This document shows positions 1 to 7,967 of a DNA stretch of 21,606 bases, piece by piece. The position numbers and the translations under genes are program-made. Source of the DNA: Polycyclovorans sp046565985 (GTDB lineage: Bacteria; Pseudomonadota; Gammaproteobacteria; Nevskiales; Nevskiaceae); the NCBI GenBank assembly GCA_046565985.1, contig JBKHXN010000067.1, positions 1 through 21,606 of the forward strand. Direction: 5' to 3'. How positions within the stretch are numbered: the stretch's first letter is position 1; every line of letters starts with the position of its first letter. Under the pieces are notes generated by a model that was given only the letters and a program-made list of their open reading frames with translations, did no database searches and had not been told where the DNA came from.

Positions 1-1937
1 TGCAACAGGGCTGCCGGGGCGCCGTCCACGCCGTAGGGGTGCAGCAGATCCTCGTCGTTGGCCAGGTTGTCGCGCAGACGCTTCTGGATCGCCATGGCCT
101 CATCCGGCATGAAGGCCCAGACCTCGGCGCCGTCCTGGACGACCGTGCTGCCCGGCTCGGTATTGCGGATCATGCGCAGGAAGCCGTCGTTGCTGCCAAA
201 TGCCAGATAGATGGCCTGGTTGGTTTCGGTGAATGAGCCGAGGCTGCCATAGTTGATCGGCAGCGGGCGGGAATGCATGGGATCGCCCATGATCCAGTCG
301 CGCACGCCGGTGGGATTGGACAGCACGTCATAGCCGCGGATGTAGCGCACCAGCTGCTTGGCTTCGGTCAGATCGGCCGCACCCAGGCGGCTCTGCAGCT
401 TGGTGGCGACCGCATCCGTGGCATCGAGTGCGGCAAAGGTGCCGCCATCGGCGAAGAACAGACGCCGCTTGCCGTCGGCGTTGAGCGCGCCCGGATCGCC
501 CGCCAGATACCCGGGGATCTGCTGCCCCGCCGCACCGCGGCGGGTGTGCCGGCCGTCCTTGCCGGCGAACAGACCCTGCTCGATGTCCTCTTCCAACAGG
601 TCGCTGCCGGTCGGGTCGGTCCAGTAGGTCAGCGCGTCGAAGCGGATACGCCCGTCACCGGCGACCGCCAGCTCGTCGTTGGCGTCCACCAGGCTGATGT
701 CGCTGCTGCCGTCGGCGGCCACGGTTTCCTTGAGCAGCAGTTTCTTGACGTTGCCGGACCACAGCGGCGTGGTTTCGGCCTGGAACAAGGCGACATAGAC
801 GTTGTCCACGATCTCCGCGCGATTGAACACGTTCACCGGCACCGAGGCCGACACGAAAGTGGTGCTGACGCTCAGGATCTCGCGCAGGATGTTGCGCAGG
901 GTGTCGATCAACTCCGCCGGATCCTCCGCGAAGGACAGCGGACGGCCCGTACCACCGGCTTCGGCGTAGCCGCGGGTGGTGTTGTTGATGAAGCGCGGGT
1001 CGATGACGAAGTAGGAGGTGACGTTCTGCAGGCCGTCGATGGCCGGCACGGTACCAAAGCGCCCGTCGGCCAGGTCCGTCTGGTTGAGGGCGGCGATCAT
1101 GTTGCGGAAGGTGTTGGACGTACCCGGGTCAAAGCCCAGACCGCCGGCCGAGGGCTGCGCCGCAATGGCGGCATTGGAGTTGGAGTCCTGGTTGGCTACC
1201 TGGAACATCAGGTTGACGGTGAAGATCTTGGTGCACTGCTCCGTTGAGCTGAGCGGGCTGATGTAGGTCTTGCCGTCGGTGGTCTCGATGCGCTTGTCCC
1301 AGGACGCGCCCGGAAATTCCACGTCAAGGTTGATCTTCGAATCGCCGGCGTAATCGATGAAGCCGTTGTGGCCGTTATAGACCCCTTGGCCGGTGATGTA
1401 GCGGAACAGCTCGAAGAACAGCTCCGCACCCTGGAAGGAGTGGCTGAGGTTGCCCTGCGGCAGCGGCACCGCGCGCAGGATCTTGGCAAATTCCTCGACC
1501 GCGCCGTTGGCGTCACCTTCCTGGATGGAACGGAAGCCGCGGGCAATGTAGGAACCGTTGCTGCAGCCGCTCTTGACGTTGGACGGACCCTCGCAGCCGT
1601 TCTTGTAGTTGTGGTTGAGCATCAGGCCCACTTTCACGCCCGAGACTTCCAGAAACACCACCTTCAGCGACAGCCGCAGCACGTCGAAGAAGGTCCAGGT
1701 GCGGTTCTTGGGCAGGTCCGGATCATTGATGCCCAGCGGCAGCAAGGGCACGAAGAAGTCGGTGTAATCCTTGACTGAGGACGCCAGGTTGGGCCGGTAG
1801 TCCAGGCTGAACATCACCATGGGCTCGTCCACCGGGTCGGTGCGGGGGTTGAGGTAGATGTCGGTGTCGTCGGCCCGCGCCATGCCGGCCAGCAATACCG
1901 CCAGCGCGCACAGACCACTCATCATCAGGCTTTTCAT
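1..1937 (-). CDS. pilY1: Type IV pilus tip adhesin/assembly protein PilY1, partial (C-terminus outside window)
   Basis: N-terminal 645 residues of a PilY1-type protein, read leftward off the window edge. PilY1 is secreted to the pilus tip, where it promotes pilus extension, adhesion and surface sensing. Residues 1-22 form a signal peptide ending MARA, with the mature start at DDTD. Residues about 39-330 are a von Willebrand A-like region with the subfamily signatures MFSLDYRPN, GLMLNHNYKNGCEG, GCSNGSYIA, NLSHSFQGAELFFE and YITGQGVYNGHNG. From about residue 560 the conserved C-terminal propeller domain begins, including IYLAFGSNDGFLRM and HPYGVDGAPA (about 632-641). The calcium-binding loop of the propeller lies outside the window. 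The ATG at 1937 is preceded by AGGAGA, and the pilX stop codon sits just upstream, so the two are probably translationally coupled. The MIDAS motif DxSxS is degenerate (D46-Y-R-P-N). Family assignment is confident. Confidence 0.93.
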   Translation of the reverse strand, partial: MKSLMMSGLCALAVLLAGMARADDTDIYLNPRTDPVDEPMVMFSLDYRPNLASSVKDYTDFFVPLLPLGINDPDLPKNRTWTFFDVLRLSLKVVFLEVSGVKVGLMLNHNYKNGCEGPSNVKSGCSNGSYIARGFRSIQEGDANGAVEEFAKILRAVPLPQGNLSHSFQGAELFFELFRYITGQGVYNGHNGFIDYAGDSKINLDVEFPGASWDKRIETTDGKTYISPLSSTEQCTKIFTVNLMFQVANQDSNSNAAIAAQPSAGGLGFDPGTSNTFRNMIAALNQTDLADGRFGTVPAIDGLQNVTSYFVIDPRFINNTTRGYAEAGGTGRPLSFAEDPAELIDTLRNILREILSVSTTFVSASVPVNVFNRAEIVDNVYVALFQAETTPLWSGNVKKLLLKETVAADGSSDISLVDANDELAVAGDGRIRFDALTYWTDPTGSDLLEEDIEQGLFAGKDGRHTRRGAAGQQIPGYLAGDPGALNADGKRRLFFADGGTFAALDATDAVATKLQSRLGAADLTEAKQLVRYIRGYDVLSNPTGVRDWIMGDPMHSRPLPINYGSLGSFTETNQAIYLAFGSNDGFLRMIRNTEPGSTVVQDGAEVWAFMPDEAMAIQKRLRDNLANDEDLLHPYGVDGAPAALL

Positions 1938-1950
1938 GGCGGATTCTCCT

Positions 1951-2484
1951 CTAGTCATTCTTGCCGTAGAACAGGATCAGCCCTTCGGCGATGTTGGCGC
2001 GCGCCAGTCCTTCGGCCGAGCGGTCATACGAGGACTCGACTTCAAACGACGCGGCGCTGAGGTTGCGGATGCTGACCGCCCGCTGCTCGGAGAGCCGCGG
2101 CGGCGTGCCGGCATCGTTCAGCAGCTTGACCCGCGCCCAGGCCTGGTTATTGGCCAGCAGCTCACCGAACATGCTCTCCGGCACGCGCAGGTCGTTCTTG
2201 TTGCAGTCCGTGAGATTGCTGGTGCACACCGTGTAGCCCTCTGTGCCGAAGACCACCAGATTGGCGCGGTTGGCGATCACCGCCTCGACCATGGACTGCG
2301 AGGTCTGCACCGCCTCCATGCGCAGTTCCTCGTTCAGGGCGATGCGCAGATCCAGCGCGGTGAAGCGCACCGAGCTGAGCGCGATGACCGTGGTCACCAC
2401 CAGCAGGATCAGGGCGATCACCAGGGCCACACCGCGCTGGCGGTGCCGCGCCTGTACCGGAGCTGTGTGGGGCAGGCTGTTCAT
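1951..2484 (-). CDS. pilX: Type IV pilus minor pilin PilX
   Basis: A 177-residue minor pilin with the PilX N-terminal signature. The prepilin leader of 18 residues ends in RQRG, followed by VALVIALILLVVTTVIAL, the hydrophobic N-terminal helix. Position +5 of the mature protein is not Glu, as is usual for PilX/GspK-type subunits, which are thought to sit at the pilus tip. Prepilin peptidase PilD would cut after the Gly and the protein would then remain in the inner membrane until assembled. The start ATG (2484) overlaps the pilW stop as ATGA, and pilY1 follows 13 bp downstream. A longer in-frame extension upstream exists but would lie inside pilW and lacks pilin character. The C-terminal half is divergent, with cysteines in TVCTSNLTDC that could form a disulfide. 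Confidence 0.9.
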   Translation of the reverse strand: MNSLPHTAPVQARHRQRGVALVIALILLVVTTVIALSSVRFTALDLRIALNEELRMEAVQTSQSMVEAVIANRANLVVFGTEGYTVCTSNLTDCNKNDLRVPESMFGELLANNQAWARVKLLNDAGTPPRLSEQRAVSIRNLSAASFEVESSYDRSAEGLARANIAEGLILFYGKND

Positions 2485-3479
2485 CGGAGGGCTCTCTGCG
2501 AAGTGGGGTTGCGCAGCACGACGCTCATGCTGGCGGTACGGCGGTAGAAAGAATCCATGGCCGGGGCCACGGTCTTGTCGCCCAGCACGTAGGTTTTTTC
2601 GCTGGTATGGCTGTTCTCGCCGCGCTGGGCGCGGGCCAGCAGATGCACGCGCAGCACATTCAGGGTGTCCATCTGCGCGGCCGTCGGAGCGCTGGTGAAC
2701 AGATTGGCGCTGCTGTCCCTGTCGGTGTCCACACCGAATTCCACGTGCAGGTCTTCGATGCCGGTGGACGCGCATTCCGATACCGGCCGGAGCTGGCCCG
2801 CACTGGGCGTCAGGCGCTTGCGGCACAGAGAGGGAATGCCGTCGCCCGCACTGACCGACCAGTTGCGTATGTAATACACGCTGGGGCGGTACTGCCAGTA
2901 CTGACAGCTGGCCAGGGCAGGATCGGAACAGACGCCGGTACCGGATGCGGGCGGAGCCGCGTCGGCACTGGCGACATAGAGCATGCCCTCACCGCCGGTG
3001 GTCTGCAGGTAACCCTGCCCGGCCTTGACCGCGGACAGCGCGACCGGCAAGCCCGCGACTCGGTTGGTCGCGATGGCGCCGGTGCCGGGCTGTGCGTCGC
3101 TGATGCAGTCGAAGACGGCGGCGATGGCCGTGGCGTCGGCCGCGTTGATGGCCTGGACCGGCCGACCTGGATCGAGGAAGACCGGGCTGCTGCCGTCGCA
3201 GTCCACCACCGCATCCTTGAAGCTTGCAAAGGAGGGCGGGGCCTTGAGCGCGTCGGGATCAATGATGGTGCCCCAGAAGCCGGCCATCTCCAGATCGCGC
3301 GCGATCTCGCCCACCGCCACGCGCAGCTCGTCACTCATGACGCTGACCCGTTCGTCCTGGCGGTAGCTGCGCGAGCTGGCCAGGAACATGCTGCCCACCG
3401 CGGCGATCACCAGCAACCCCAGCAGCATGGCGATCATCAACTCGATGAGGGTCAACCCGGATTGCGATCTGGATTTCAT
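2481..3479 (-). CDS. pilW: Type IV pilus minor pilin PilW
   Basis: A 332-residue large minor pilin, the usual size for PilW. An 8-residue leader ending QSG precedes LTLIELMIAMLLGLLVIAA; the Glu at +5 of the mature protein is present. The middle and end match PilW: RQDERVSVMSDELRVAVGEIARDLEMAGFWG, then DLHVEFGVDTDRD, and near the C-terminus FYRRTASMSVVLRN. PilW works with FimU, PilV, PilX and PilY1 to prime pilus assembly in the inner membrane. The ATG at 3479 has AGGA six bases upstream and begins 9 bp after the end of pilV; an upstream in-frame extension would overlap pilV and place the pilin leader internally, so I reject it. It overlaps pilX by 4 bp. Confidence 0.92.
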   Translation of the reverse strand: MKSRSQSGLTLIELMIAMLLGLLVIAAVGSMFLASSRSYRQDERVSVMSDELRVAVGEIARDLEMAGFWGTIIDPDALKAPPSFASFKDAVVDCDGSSPVFLDPGRPVQAINAADATAIAAVFDCISDAQPGTGAIATNRVAGLPVALSAVKAGQGYLQTTGGEGMLYVASADAAPPASGTGVCSDPALASCQYWQYRPSVYYIRNWSVSAGDGIPSLCRKRLTPSAGQLRPVSECASTGIEDLHVEFGVDTDRDSSANLFTSAPTAAQMDTLNVLRVHLLARAQRGENSHTSEKTYVLGDKTVAPAMDSFYRRTASMSVVLRNPTSQRALR

Positions 3480-3487
3480 GGGAGGTC

Positions 3488-4114
3488 CTATCGGGCCACG
3501 ATGTAAGTGCTGACGGTGAGCATGCGGCGGAACTCCTCGTTGTTGCCGTAGAGGTTCAGGCCGTCGCCGCACTGGGGATCGGCAGAGGCGGCGTCGGGCA
3601 GCGCGATCGAGCCCCGCCAGGCGATGCTCAGGTTGTAGATGCCCGTGCCGCCACCTACCGGCCCGGTCAGGCAGGCATTGGCGTTGACCAGGCCGCCGGT
3701 ACGCTCGGTGATAGTGCCGTCCACGTAAAGCTCAGAGGCGCCATCGATCTGCTGTTCCCAGACCCAGAGATCGTAACGGGCCAGCTGCAGAGGATTGCAG
3801 GAGATGCTGCGGCAATCCTCCGCGGGGGCGCTGCCCAGCCGCTGGCGCCCCAGGCCCTGCTGCGCGGTGAACAGGTAGGTCTCCAGCGCATCGGCGGTGG
3901 AATTGGCGCGCATCGCCTCGAACAGGTTCTGCGCCAGGTGGGCTGCCGCAGTGCGCTGCGAGGCGTCCAGCACATTGCGCTTGGAGACCAGCTGCATGCC
4001 GGTGAGCGCCAGCAGCCCGAAGGCGATGATGACCACCGCCATCAGCACCTCGATCAGCGTCACCCCAGCCATCAGGCGGGGCGTGGACTGCATCCCTGGC
4101 CTGTGCATGTTCAT
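3488..4114 (-). CDS. pilV: Type IV pilus minor pilin PilV
   Basis: A 208-residue minor pilin. The leader of 17 residues ends LMAG, followed by VTLIEVLMAVVIIAFGLLALTGMQL, which is the PilV N-terminal helix with Glu at +5. Downstream is the family pattern of AAHLAQNLFEAMRAN, and the last third contains the aromatic YNLSIAWRGS stretch seen in PilV proteins. The start ATG (4114) overlaps the fimU stop as ATGA. PilV belongs to the minor pilin priming complex and is thought to connect the tip subunits to the main fibre. An internal Met at residue 8 could also serve as the start, which would shorten the leader but not change the mature protein. Confidence 0.9.
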   Translation of the reverse strand: MNMHRPGMQSTPRLMAGVTLIEVLMAVVIIAFGLLALTGMQLVSKRNVLDASQRTAAAHLAQNLFEAMRANSTADALETYLFTAQQGLGRQRLGSAPAEDCRSISCNPLQLARYDLWVWEQQIDGASELYVDGTITERTGGLVNANACLTGPVGGGTGIYNLSIAWRGSIALPDAASADPQCGDGLNLYGNNEEFRRMLTVSTYIVAR

Positions 4115-4704
4115 GTCGTGCAGCTCAGCGTGGTTTCATTGGGCTCGGCCACCCGGCTGCGGCCCGAGGCACTCACCACCACGGCGCGGGCGTGGCTGCC
4201 TCCGCGCAGGTCGCAAACCGTGAAGGTGGCCCCCAGGCTGCCTTCCAGGGCGGTGCTGAAAGGCCGGAACACCACTTCCGCGCGGCTGGTCTGCACCGTC
4301 TGCCCGGCGGCGGGGATGCGCCCCTTGTAGAGCATTTGTTTGACTTCACCGCTGGGCGTGCTGCGCCGCAGTTCCACGATCCAGCCCTTGGACCAGTCCG
4401 ACGCCACGGTGGAGCAGCCGCTGCCGGTGCTGCTGGCGCAGACGGCGACCTTGTGGCCGAGCTTGATCGCCTCGCTGCGCGCCAGTTGCAGGCTGAACAG
4501 CAGGTCGTTGGACAGGGCGGCGCGGCGGCTGTTGAGCAGGAACTCGCGCATCGAGGGCGCCGCCACGGTGATGAGCACGACCAGGATGGCGATGGTGACC
4601 ATCAGCTCGATCAGCGTGAAGCCGCGGGCCACGTCGCGCAGCCGGAGGGCCAGCGGCTTCCCGGAACCAGCGACTGCGTTGTCCATGTGAGTATCCATCT
4701 GCAT
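4111..4704 (-). CDS. fimU: GspH/FimT-family minor pilin, FimU by position
   Basis: First gene of the minor pilin operon, about 197 residues, GspH/FimT family. The leader ends VARG and the mature protein starts FTLIELMVTIAILVVLITVAAPSM, the classic pilin helix with Phe at +1 and Glu at +5. Next comes LARSEAIKLGHKVAVCAS and later DWSKGWIV, both typical of the FimT/FimU/GspH beta-rich domain. The start is not certain: the ATG at 4704 has AGGGG seven bases upstream and gives a 28-residue leader; ATGs at 4698 and 4686 give shorter leaders (26 and 22 residues) with poorer ribosome sites. FimU and FimT are paralogues; I use fimU because it sits directly before pilV. Only one GspH-type gene is present here. 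Confidence 0.86.
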   Translation of the reverse strand: MQMDTHMDNAVAGSGKPLALRLRDVARGFTLIELMVTIAILVVLITVAAPSMREFLLNSRRAALSNDLLFSLQLARSEAIKLGHKVAVCASSTGSGCSTVASDWSKGWIVELRRSTPSGEVKQMLYKGRIPAAGQTVQTSRAEVVFRPFSTALEGSLGATFTVCDLRGGSHARAVVVSASGRSRVAEPNETTLSCTT

Positions 4705-4877
4705 GCTCAGGCCCCTGCCCGATGGCATTACCGTGTCCTGCATCAGAGCAAACCACTTGCGGGGATGCCACGCCCGACGGATCAGCGGCGGCTCCTGAAT
4801 GACAAGTGGCCGGGGCGCGTGACCCGGTTCACGCTGGGCCGGTGTCCGGCCCCTGCCGTGCGGCAGGGCCGCTCGCG

Positions 4878-4906
4878 TTGTGGGAACCCGGTCGCGCACC
4901 TATAAT
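4878..4906 (+). promoter_or_regulatory. Sigma70 promoter of tRNA-Thr
   Basis: TTGTGG (4878-4883), a 17-base spacer and a perfect TATAAT (4901-4906). Transcription would start around 4912-4914, about 14 bases before the mature tRNA 5' end. Spacing and the consensus -10 box make this a good call. Confidence 0.75.
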
Positions 4907-4926
4907 TCGCGCCCTTGCACGACCGC

Positions 4927-5002
<76 letters not shown>

Positions 5003-5018
5003 GCAGCGGTCCTGTCCC

Positions 5019-6089
5019 TCAGGCCCCCAGTGGTGTCTTCAGCATCTCTGCCAGCAGCGCCTCGGCGCAGGCCGGCGCCAGGCCGATCCCGTTGCGGTAA
5101 TGCCCGGTATTGAGCCACAGGCCCGGCAGCCCCCCCGCGCCCAGCTGCGGGATCCCCCCGGGCGAGCCGGGCCGCAGGCCAGCCCACTGGGCGATCACCG
5201 GGTACGCGGCCTGCGCCGGGCAGAGCCGGTCGGCGGCCTGTTGCAGGGCCTGCCTGGCCGCGGCGGTGGGGGTCTTGTCAAAGCCCCCGGGCTCCAGCGT
5301 GCTGCCGATCAGCAGGTGTCCGTCGAGGCGGGGAATCAGGTACACCGCGTCCGACAGCCAGATCTCGCCGAGCAGCCCCGGCGGCAGCCGCTTGAGCAGC
5401 ATCTGGCCCTTGACCGGACGCACCGGAGAACCAAGCCCGGCGTCGTGCAGCAGCTCGCCGGCCCAGGCACCGGCACAGACCACCACGGCCTCGGCCTCCA
5501 GCATCTGCCCCACTGCGGTGACGGCGCCGGCCACCCGCCCGCCCCGGAGCAGCAGGCGCGCGGGGCAAGCAGTGCGAATCTCCGCCCCCTGCGCCCGCAG
5601 GTCCTGCGCCAGGGCGCGGCCCAGGCGGGGATTGCGCACCTGGCCCAGCCAGGGCAGCCGCAGCCAGTCCTGCCCCTCCTCGCGGAATGTCTCACAAGGC
5701 AGGCCCTGCTCGCGGTGCCAGGCCTGTGCGGCGGCCAGCTCGGGCGCCTCCCCCCGCCAGCGGGCACCACAGAGCTGGTACTCGATGTCCACCCCGGTGC
5801 GCGCCCGCAGCTCGGCCGCCAGCGGCGGGTAGAGTTCACGGGAACGGGCGATCAGCCGCCATATCGCCGGCGGCGCGCGCCAGGGCTGCAGCGGGCTGAC
5901 GATGCCGCCGCCCGCCCAGGTGCTTTCCCGTCCGGGATGCGGCTCGCGCTCCAGCACACAGACCTGCGCGCCGGCGGCCTGCAGCGCGCGTGCGGTGGTG
6001 AGGCCGACCACGCCGGCGCCGATCACGATCACGCGCGGCCGGCCGGCAAACCGGGAGCGCGGATCAGACGGCGGGGCCGGCTGCCGCAT
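5019..6089 (-). CDS. thiO: FAD-dependent glycine oxidase ThiO
   Basis: A DAO-family flavoenzyme that oxidises glycine to the imine needed for the thiazole ring of thiamine, in the cytoplasm. The FAD-binding Rossmann motif GAGVVG is at residues 24-29 of the chosen form, followed by the acidic end of the second strand (CVLERE) and STWAGGGIVSPL, a ThiO-type flavin contact. Near the C-terminus, LWLNTGHYRNGIGLAP is the family hallmark. The 356-residue length fits. The first ATG, at 6113 (seven bases after the ispH stop), has no ribosome site; the in-frame ATG at 6089 has GGGA five bases upstream, so I prefer it, but the longer form (364 residues) is possible. No thiS or thiG is adjacent; I recall a thiO-like gene beside the fimT/fimU genes in Pseudomonas too. 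Confidence 0.88.
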   Translation of the reverse strand: MRQPAPPSDPRSRFAGRPRVIVIGAGVVGLTTARALQAAGAQVCVLEREPHPGRESTWAGGGIVSPLQPWRAPPAIWRLIARSRELYPPLAAELRARTGVDIEYQLCGARWRGEAPELAAAQAWHREQGLPCETFREEGQDWLRLPWLGQVRNPRLGRALAQDLRAQGAEIRTACPARLLLRGGRVAGAVTAVGQMLEAEAVVVCAGAWAGELLHDAGLGSPVRPVKGQMLLKRLPPGLLGEIWLSDAVYLIPRLDGHLLIGSTLEPGGFDKTPTAAARQALQQAADRLCPAQAAYPVIAQWAGLRPGSPGGIPQLGAGGLPGLWLNTGHYRNGIGLAPACAEALLAEMLKTPLGA

Positions 6090-6119
6090 CCGCGTCCCGG
6101 CTGTCCCCGGCATGGGGGG

Positions 6120-7073
6120 TCAGCGGGCCGGGTGGACCGCCTTGCGCAAGGCCGGCGGCAGGGTGAAGACGATGTGCTCGGCACGCCCCGGCAGTTCGCT
6201 GACCAGGGTGCCGCCCAGTTCGCGCAGGCGCTCCACCACCTGCTGCACGAGGATCTCCGGGGCGCTGGCCCCGGCGGTCACGCCCACGCGCGCAGCGCCC
6301 TGCACCCAGGCGGGCTCAATGTCCTGCGCGCCGTCTATCAGATAGGCCGGGATGCCGCGCCAGTCGGCCAGCTCGCGCAGACGGTTGGAGTTGGAGGAAT
6401 TGCGCGAGCCCACCACCAGCAGCACATCGCACTGGGCGGCGAGCTGCTTCACCGCATCCTGGCGGTTGGTGGTGGCGTAGCAGATGTCATCCTTGCGCGG
6501 CCCGTGGATGGCCGGAAACCGCTTGCGCAGGGCGTCGATGACCTTGGCGGTGTCGTCCATCGACAGGGTGGTCTGGGTGACGTAGGCAATGTGTCCGGGA
6601 TCGCGGACTTCCAGCCTGGCCACGTCCTCCGGTGTCTCCACCAGGCAGATGCGCCCACCGTGGCTGGCGTCGAACTGGCCCATGGTGCCCTCCACTTCCG
6701 GGTGGCCCTGGTGGCCGATCAGCACCACCTCGCGCGCCTCGCGGGCATAGCGCTTGACCTCGATGTGCACCTTGGTCACCAGCGGACAGGTGGCGTCGAA
6801 CACGGTCAGGCCGTGGGCCTCGGCCTCTTCCCGGACTTTCTGCGAAACCCCGTGCGCGGAGAAGATGCAGGTGGCCCCGCGCGGGATCTCGCTGATCTCC
6901 TCGACGAACACCGCGCCCTTGGCGCGCAGGTTGTCCACCACGAAGCGGTTGTGCACCACCTCGTGGCGCACATATATCGGAGCGCCCAGCTGTTCCAGTG
7001 CGCGCTCCACGATCTCGATCGCGCGATCCACTCCGGCGCAGAATCCGCGCGGATTGGCGAGCAGGATCTGCAT
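6120..7073 (-). CDS. ispH: 4-hydroxy-3-methylbut-2-enyl diphosphate reductase IspH
   Basis: The last enzyme of the MEP isoprenoid pathway, a cytoplasmic 4Fe-4S protein that reduces HMBPP to IPP and DMAPP. At 317 residues it is full length. The cluster cysteines are C12 (RGFCAG), C96 (DATCPLV) and C198 (DICYATTNRQ). Active-site residues seen are H41 (VVHNRF), H74 (SAHGVS), H124 and E126 (GHPEVEG), and the conserved GSRNSSNSNRL loop. The ATG at 7073 overlaps the lspA stop as TGATG; earlier in-frame sequence lies within lspA and is out of character. thiO follows. Downstream, IspB uses IPP for the ubiquinone side chain, so two isoprenoid genes sit in this window. Confidence 0.97.
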   Translation of the reverse strand: MQILLANPRGFCAGVDRAIEIVERALEQLGAPIYVRHEVVHNRFVVDNLRAKGAVFVEEISEIPRGATCIFSAHGVSQKVREEAEAHGLTVFDATCPLVTKVHIEVKRYAREAREVVLIGHQGHPEVEGTMGQFDASHGGRICLVETPEDVARLEVRDPGHIAYVTQTTLSMDDTAKVIDALRKRFPAIHGPRKDDICYATTNRQDAVKQLAAQCDVLLVVGSRNSSNSNRLRELADWRGIPAYLIDGAQDIEPAWVQGAARVGVTAGASAPEILVQQVVERLRELGGTLVSELPGRAEHIVFTLPPALRKAVHPAR

Positions 7074-7564
7074 CAGCCCCGGGCCTCGCGCCGGCGCTGG
7101 CGCGCCTGCTGCACCATGTCGAGGATCAGCAGGCCGGCGCCGATGGAGATGGCGATGTCGGCCACGTTGAAGGCCGCGAAGTGCCAGCTGCCCCAGTAGA
7201 AATCCAGGAAATCCACGACATGGCCGCGGGTCACGCGGTCGATGACATTGCCCAGCGCGCCGCCGAGGATCAGCGACAGCGCCACCGCCACCAGGCGCTC
7301 GGTGTCGCGGTGGGCGCGCATCCACACGATGATGGCGATGCTCACGCCCACCCCCAGCAGCACGAAGAAGGCCGGCGGCGCGCTGGACAGCATGGAGAAC
7401 GCCGCACCGGTGTTCTTCAGGTGCACGAGGTTGAAGTGCGGCATCACCGGCATCACGTCAAACCAGCCCAGATGCTTGACCACCAGCTGCTTGCTGACCT
7501 GATCCAGCAGCATCACCAGCGCCGAGAGCCAGAGCCAGTAGACGTTCTTGTATTCGAATGCCAT
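7073..7564 (-). CDS. lspA: Lipoprotein signal peptidase LspA (signal peptidase II)
   Basis: An inner-membrane aspartyl protease that cleaves the signal peptide of diacylated prolipoproteins. At 163 residues with four membrane helices it is full length. All five family blocks are present: DQVSK (21-25), NTGAAFS (51-57), GGALGNVIDR (101-110), VVDF with catalytic D118, and FNVAD with catalytic D136. The start ATG (7564) lies one base after the stop of the upstream membrane gene; a run of six G about 14 bases upstream is only a weak ribosome site, so coupling to that gene is likely. The stop overlaps ispH; the fkpB gene often found between lspA and ispH in gammaproteobacteria is missing. Confidence 0.97.
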   Translation of the reverse strand: MAFEYKNVYWLWLSALVMLLDQVSKQLVVKHLGWFDVMPVMPHFNLVHLKNTGAAFSMLSSAPPAFFVLLGVGVSIAIIVWMRAHRDTERLVAVALSLILGGALGNVIDRVTRGHVVDFLDFYWGSWHFAAFNVADIAISIGAGLLILDMVQQARQRRREARG

Positions 7565-7565
7565 G

Positions 7566-7967
7566 TCAGCGGCCCCCCGCCGCCCGGTGCCAGAACACCG
7601 CCGCCCAGCCCCAGATGCTGGTGGCCAGCAGCACCACCGCCGGCGTCAGCGTCCCCAGGCCCAGACCAAAGTAGCCGTGCGGCGTGCGCTCGGGGAATAG
7701 CCAAAGCAGATTGAACAGGCAGGGGGCCAGGCCGATGAGGAAACCACGCAGCCAGGGCCGGCCCGGCACCAGCGGCAGCAACAGCAGCAGGCCCCACAGC
7801 CCGCCCCACACCAGCCGCTGGTAGGCCCAGGGCAGCGAGAAGGAGGGCGACAGCCCCACCCCGACCAGACGGAACAGGTCGAGCTGGGCCGCAAGCAGCA
7901 GCGCGGCACTGCTGACCACCGCGCCCACGGCGCCGGCACTGAAAGCGAGAGACATATTGCGCAGCAT
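7566..7967 (-). CDS. Unnamed four-helix inner-membrane protein between ileS and lspA
   Basis: A 133-residue hydrophobic protein I do not recognise. Probable membrane segments are about residues 6-29, 51-68, 73-91 and 100-126. Between the first and second helices is a loop SPSFSLPWAYQRLVWGG; conserved-looking polar or aromatic points include RGFLIGLAPCLFNLLWLFPERTPHGYFGLGLGTLTP. It is surely expressed: a strong ribosome site GGAGG lies eight bases before the ATG at 7967, inside the end of ileS, and its start overlaps the ileS stop as TGATG. Codon use and GC match its neighbours, so it is not a recent arrival. Its place in the operon suggests a role in the envelope, but that is guesswork. Confidence 0.85.
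   Translation of the reverse strand: MLRNMSLAFSAGAVGAVVSSAALLLAAQLDLFRLVGVGLSPSFSLPWAYQRLVWGGLWGLLLLLPLVPGRPWLRGFLIGLAPCLFNLLWLFPERTPHGYFGLGLGTLTPAVVLLATSIWGWAAVFWHRAAGGR

Noticed and set aside
273..1247. Long plus-strand open frame across the start of the window
   Set aside because: It is antisense to pilY1, whose minus-strand frame is open from 1937 to the edge with a signal peptide and family motifs.
4705..4926. A sigma54 promoter (GG-N10-GC) upstream of fimU
   Set aside because: Several GG and GC pairs occur but none with the required spacing and flanking bases, and no clear sigma70 promoter is seen either.
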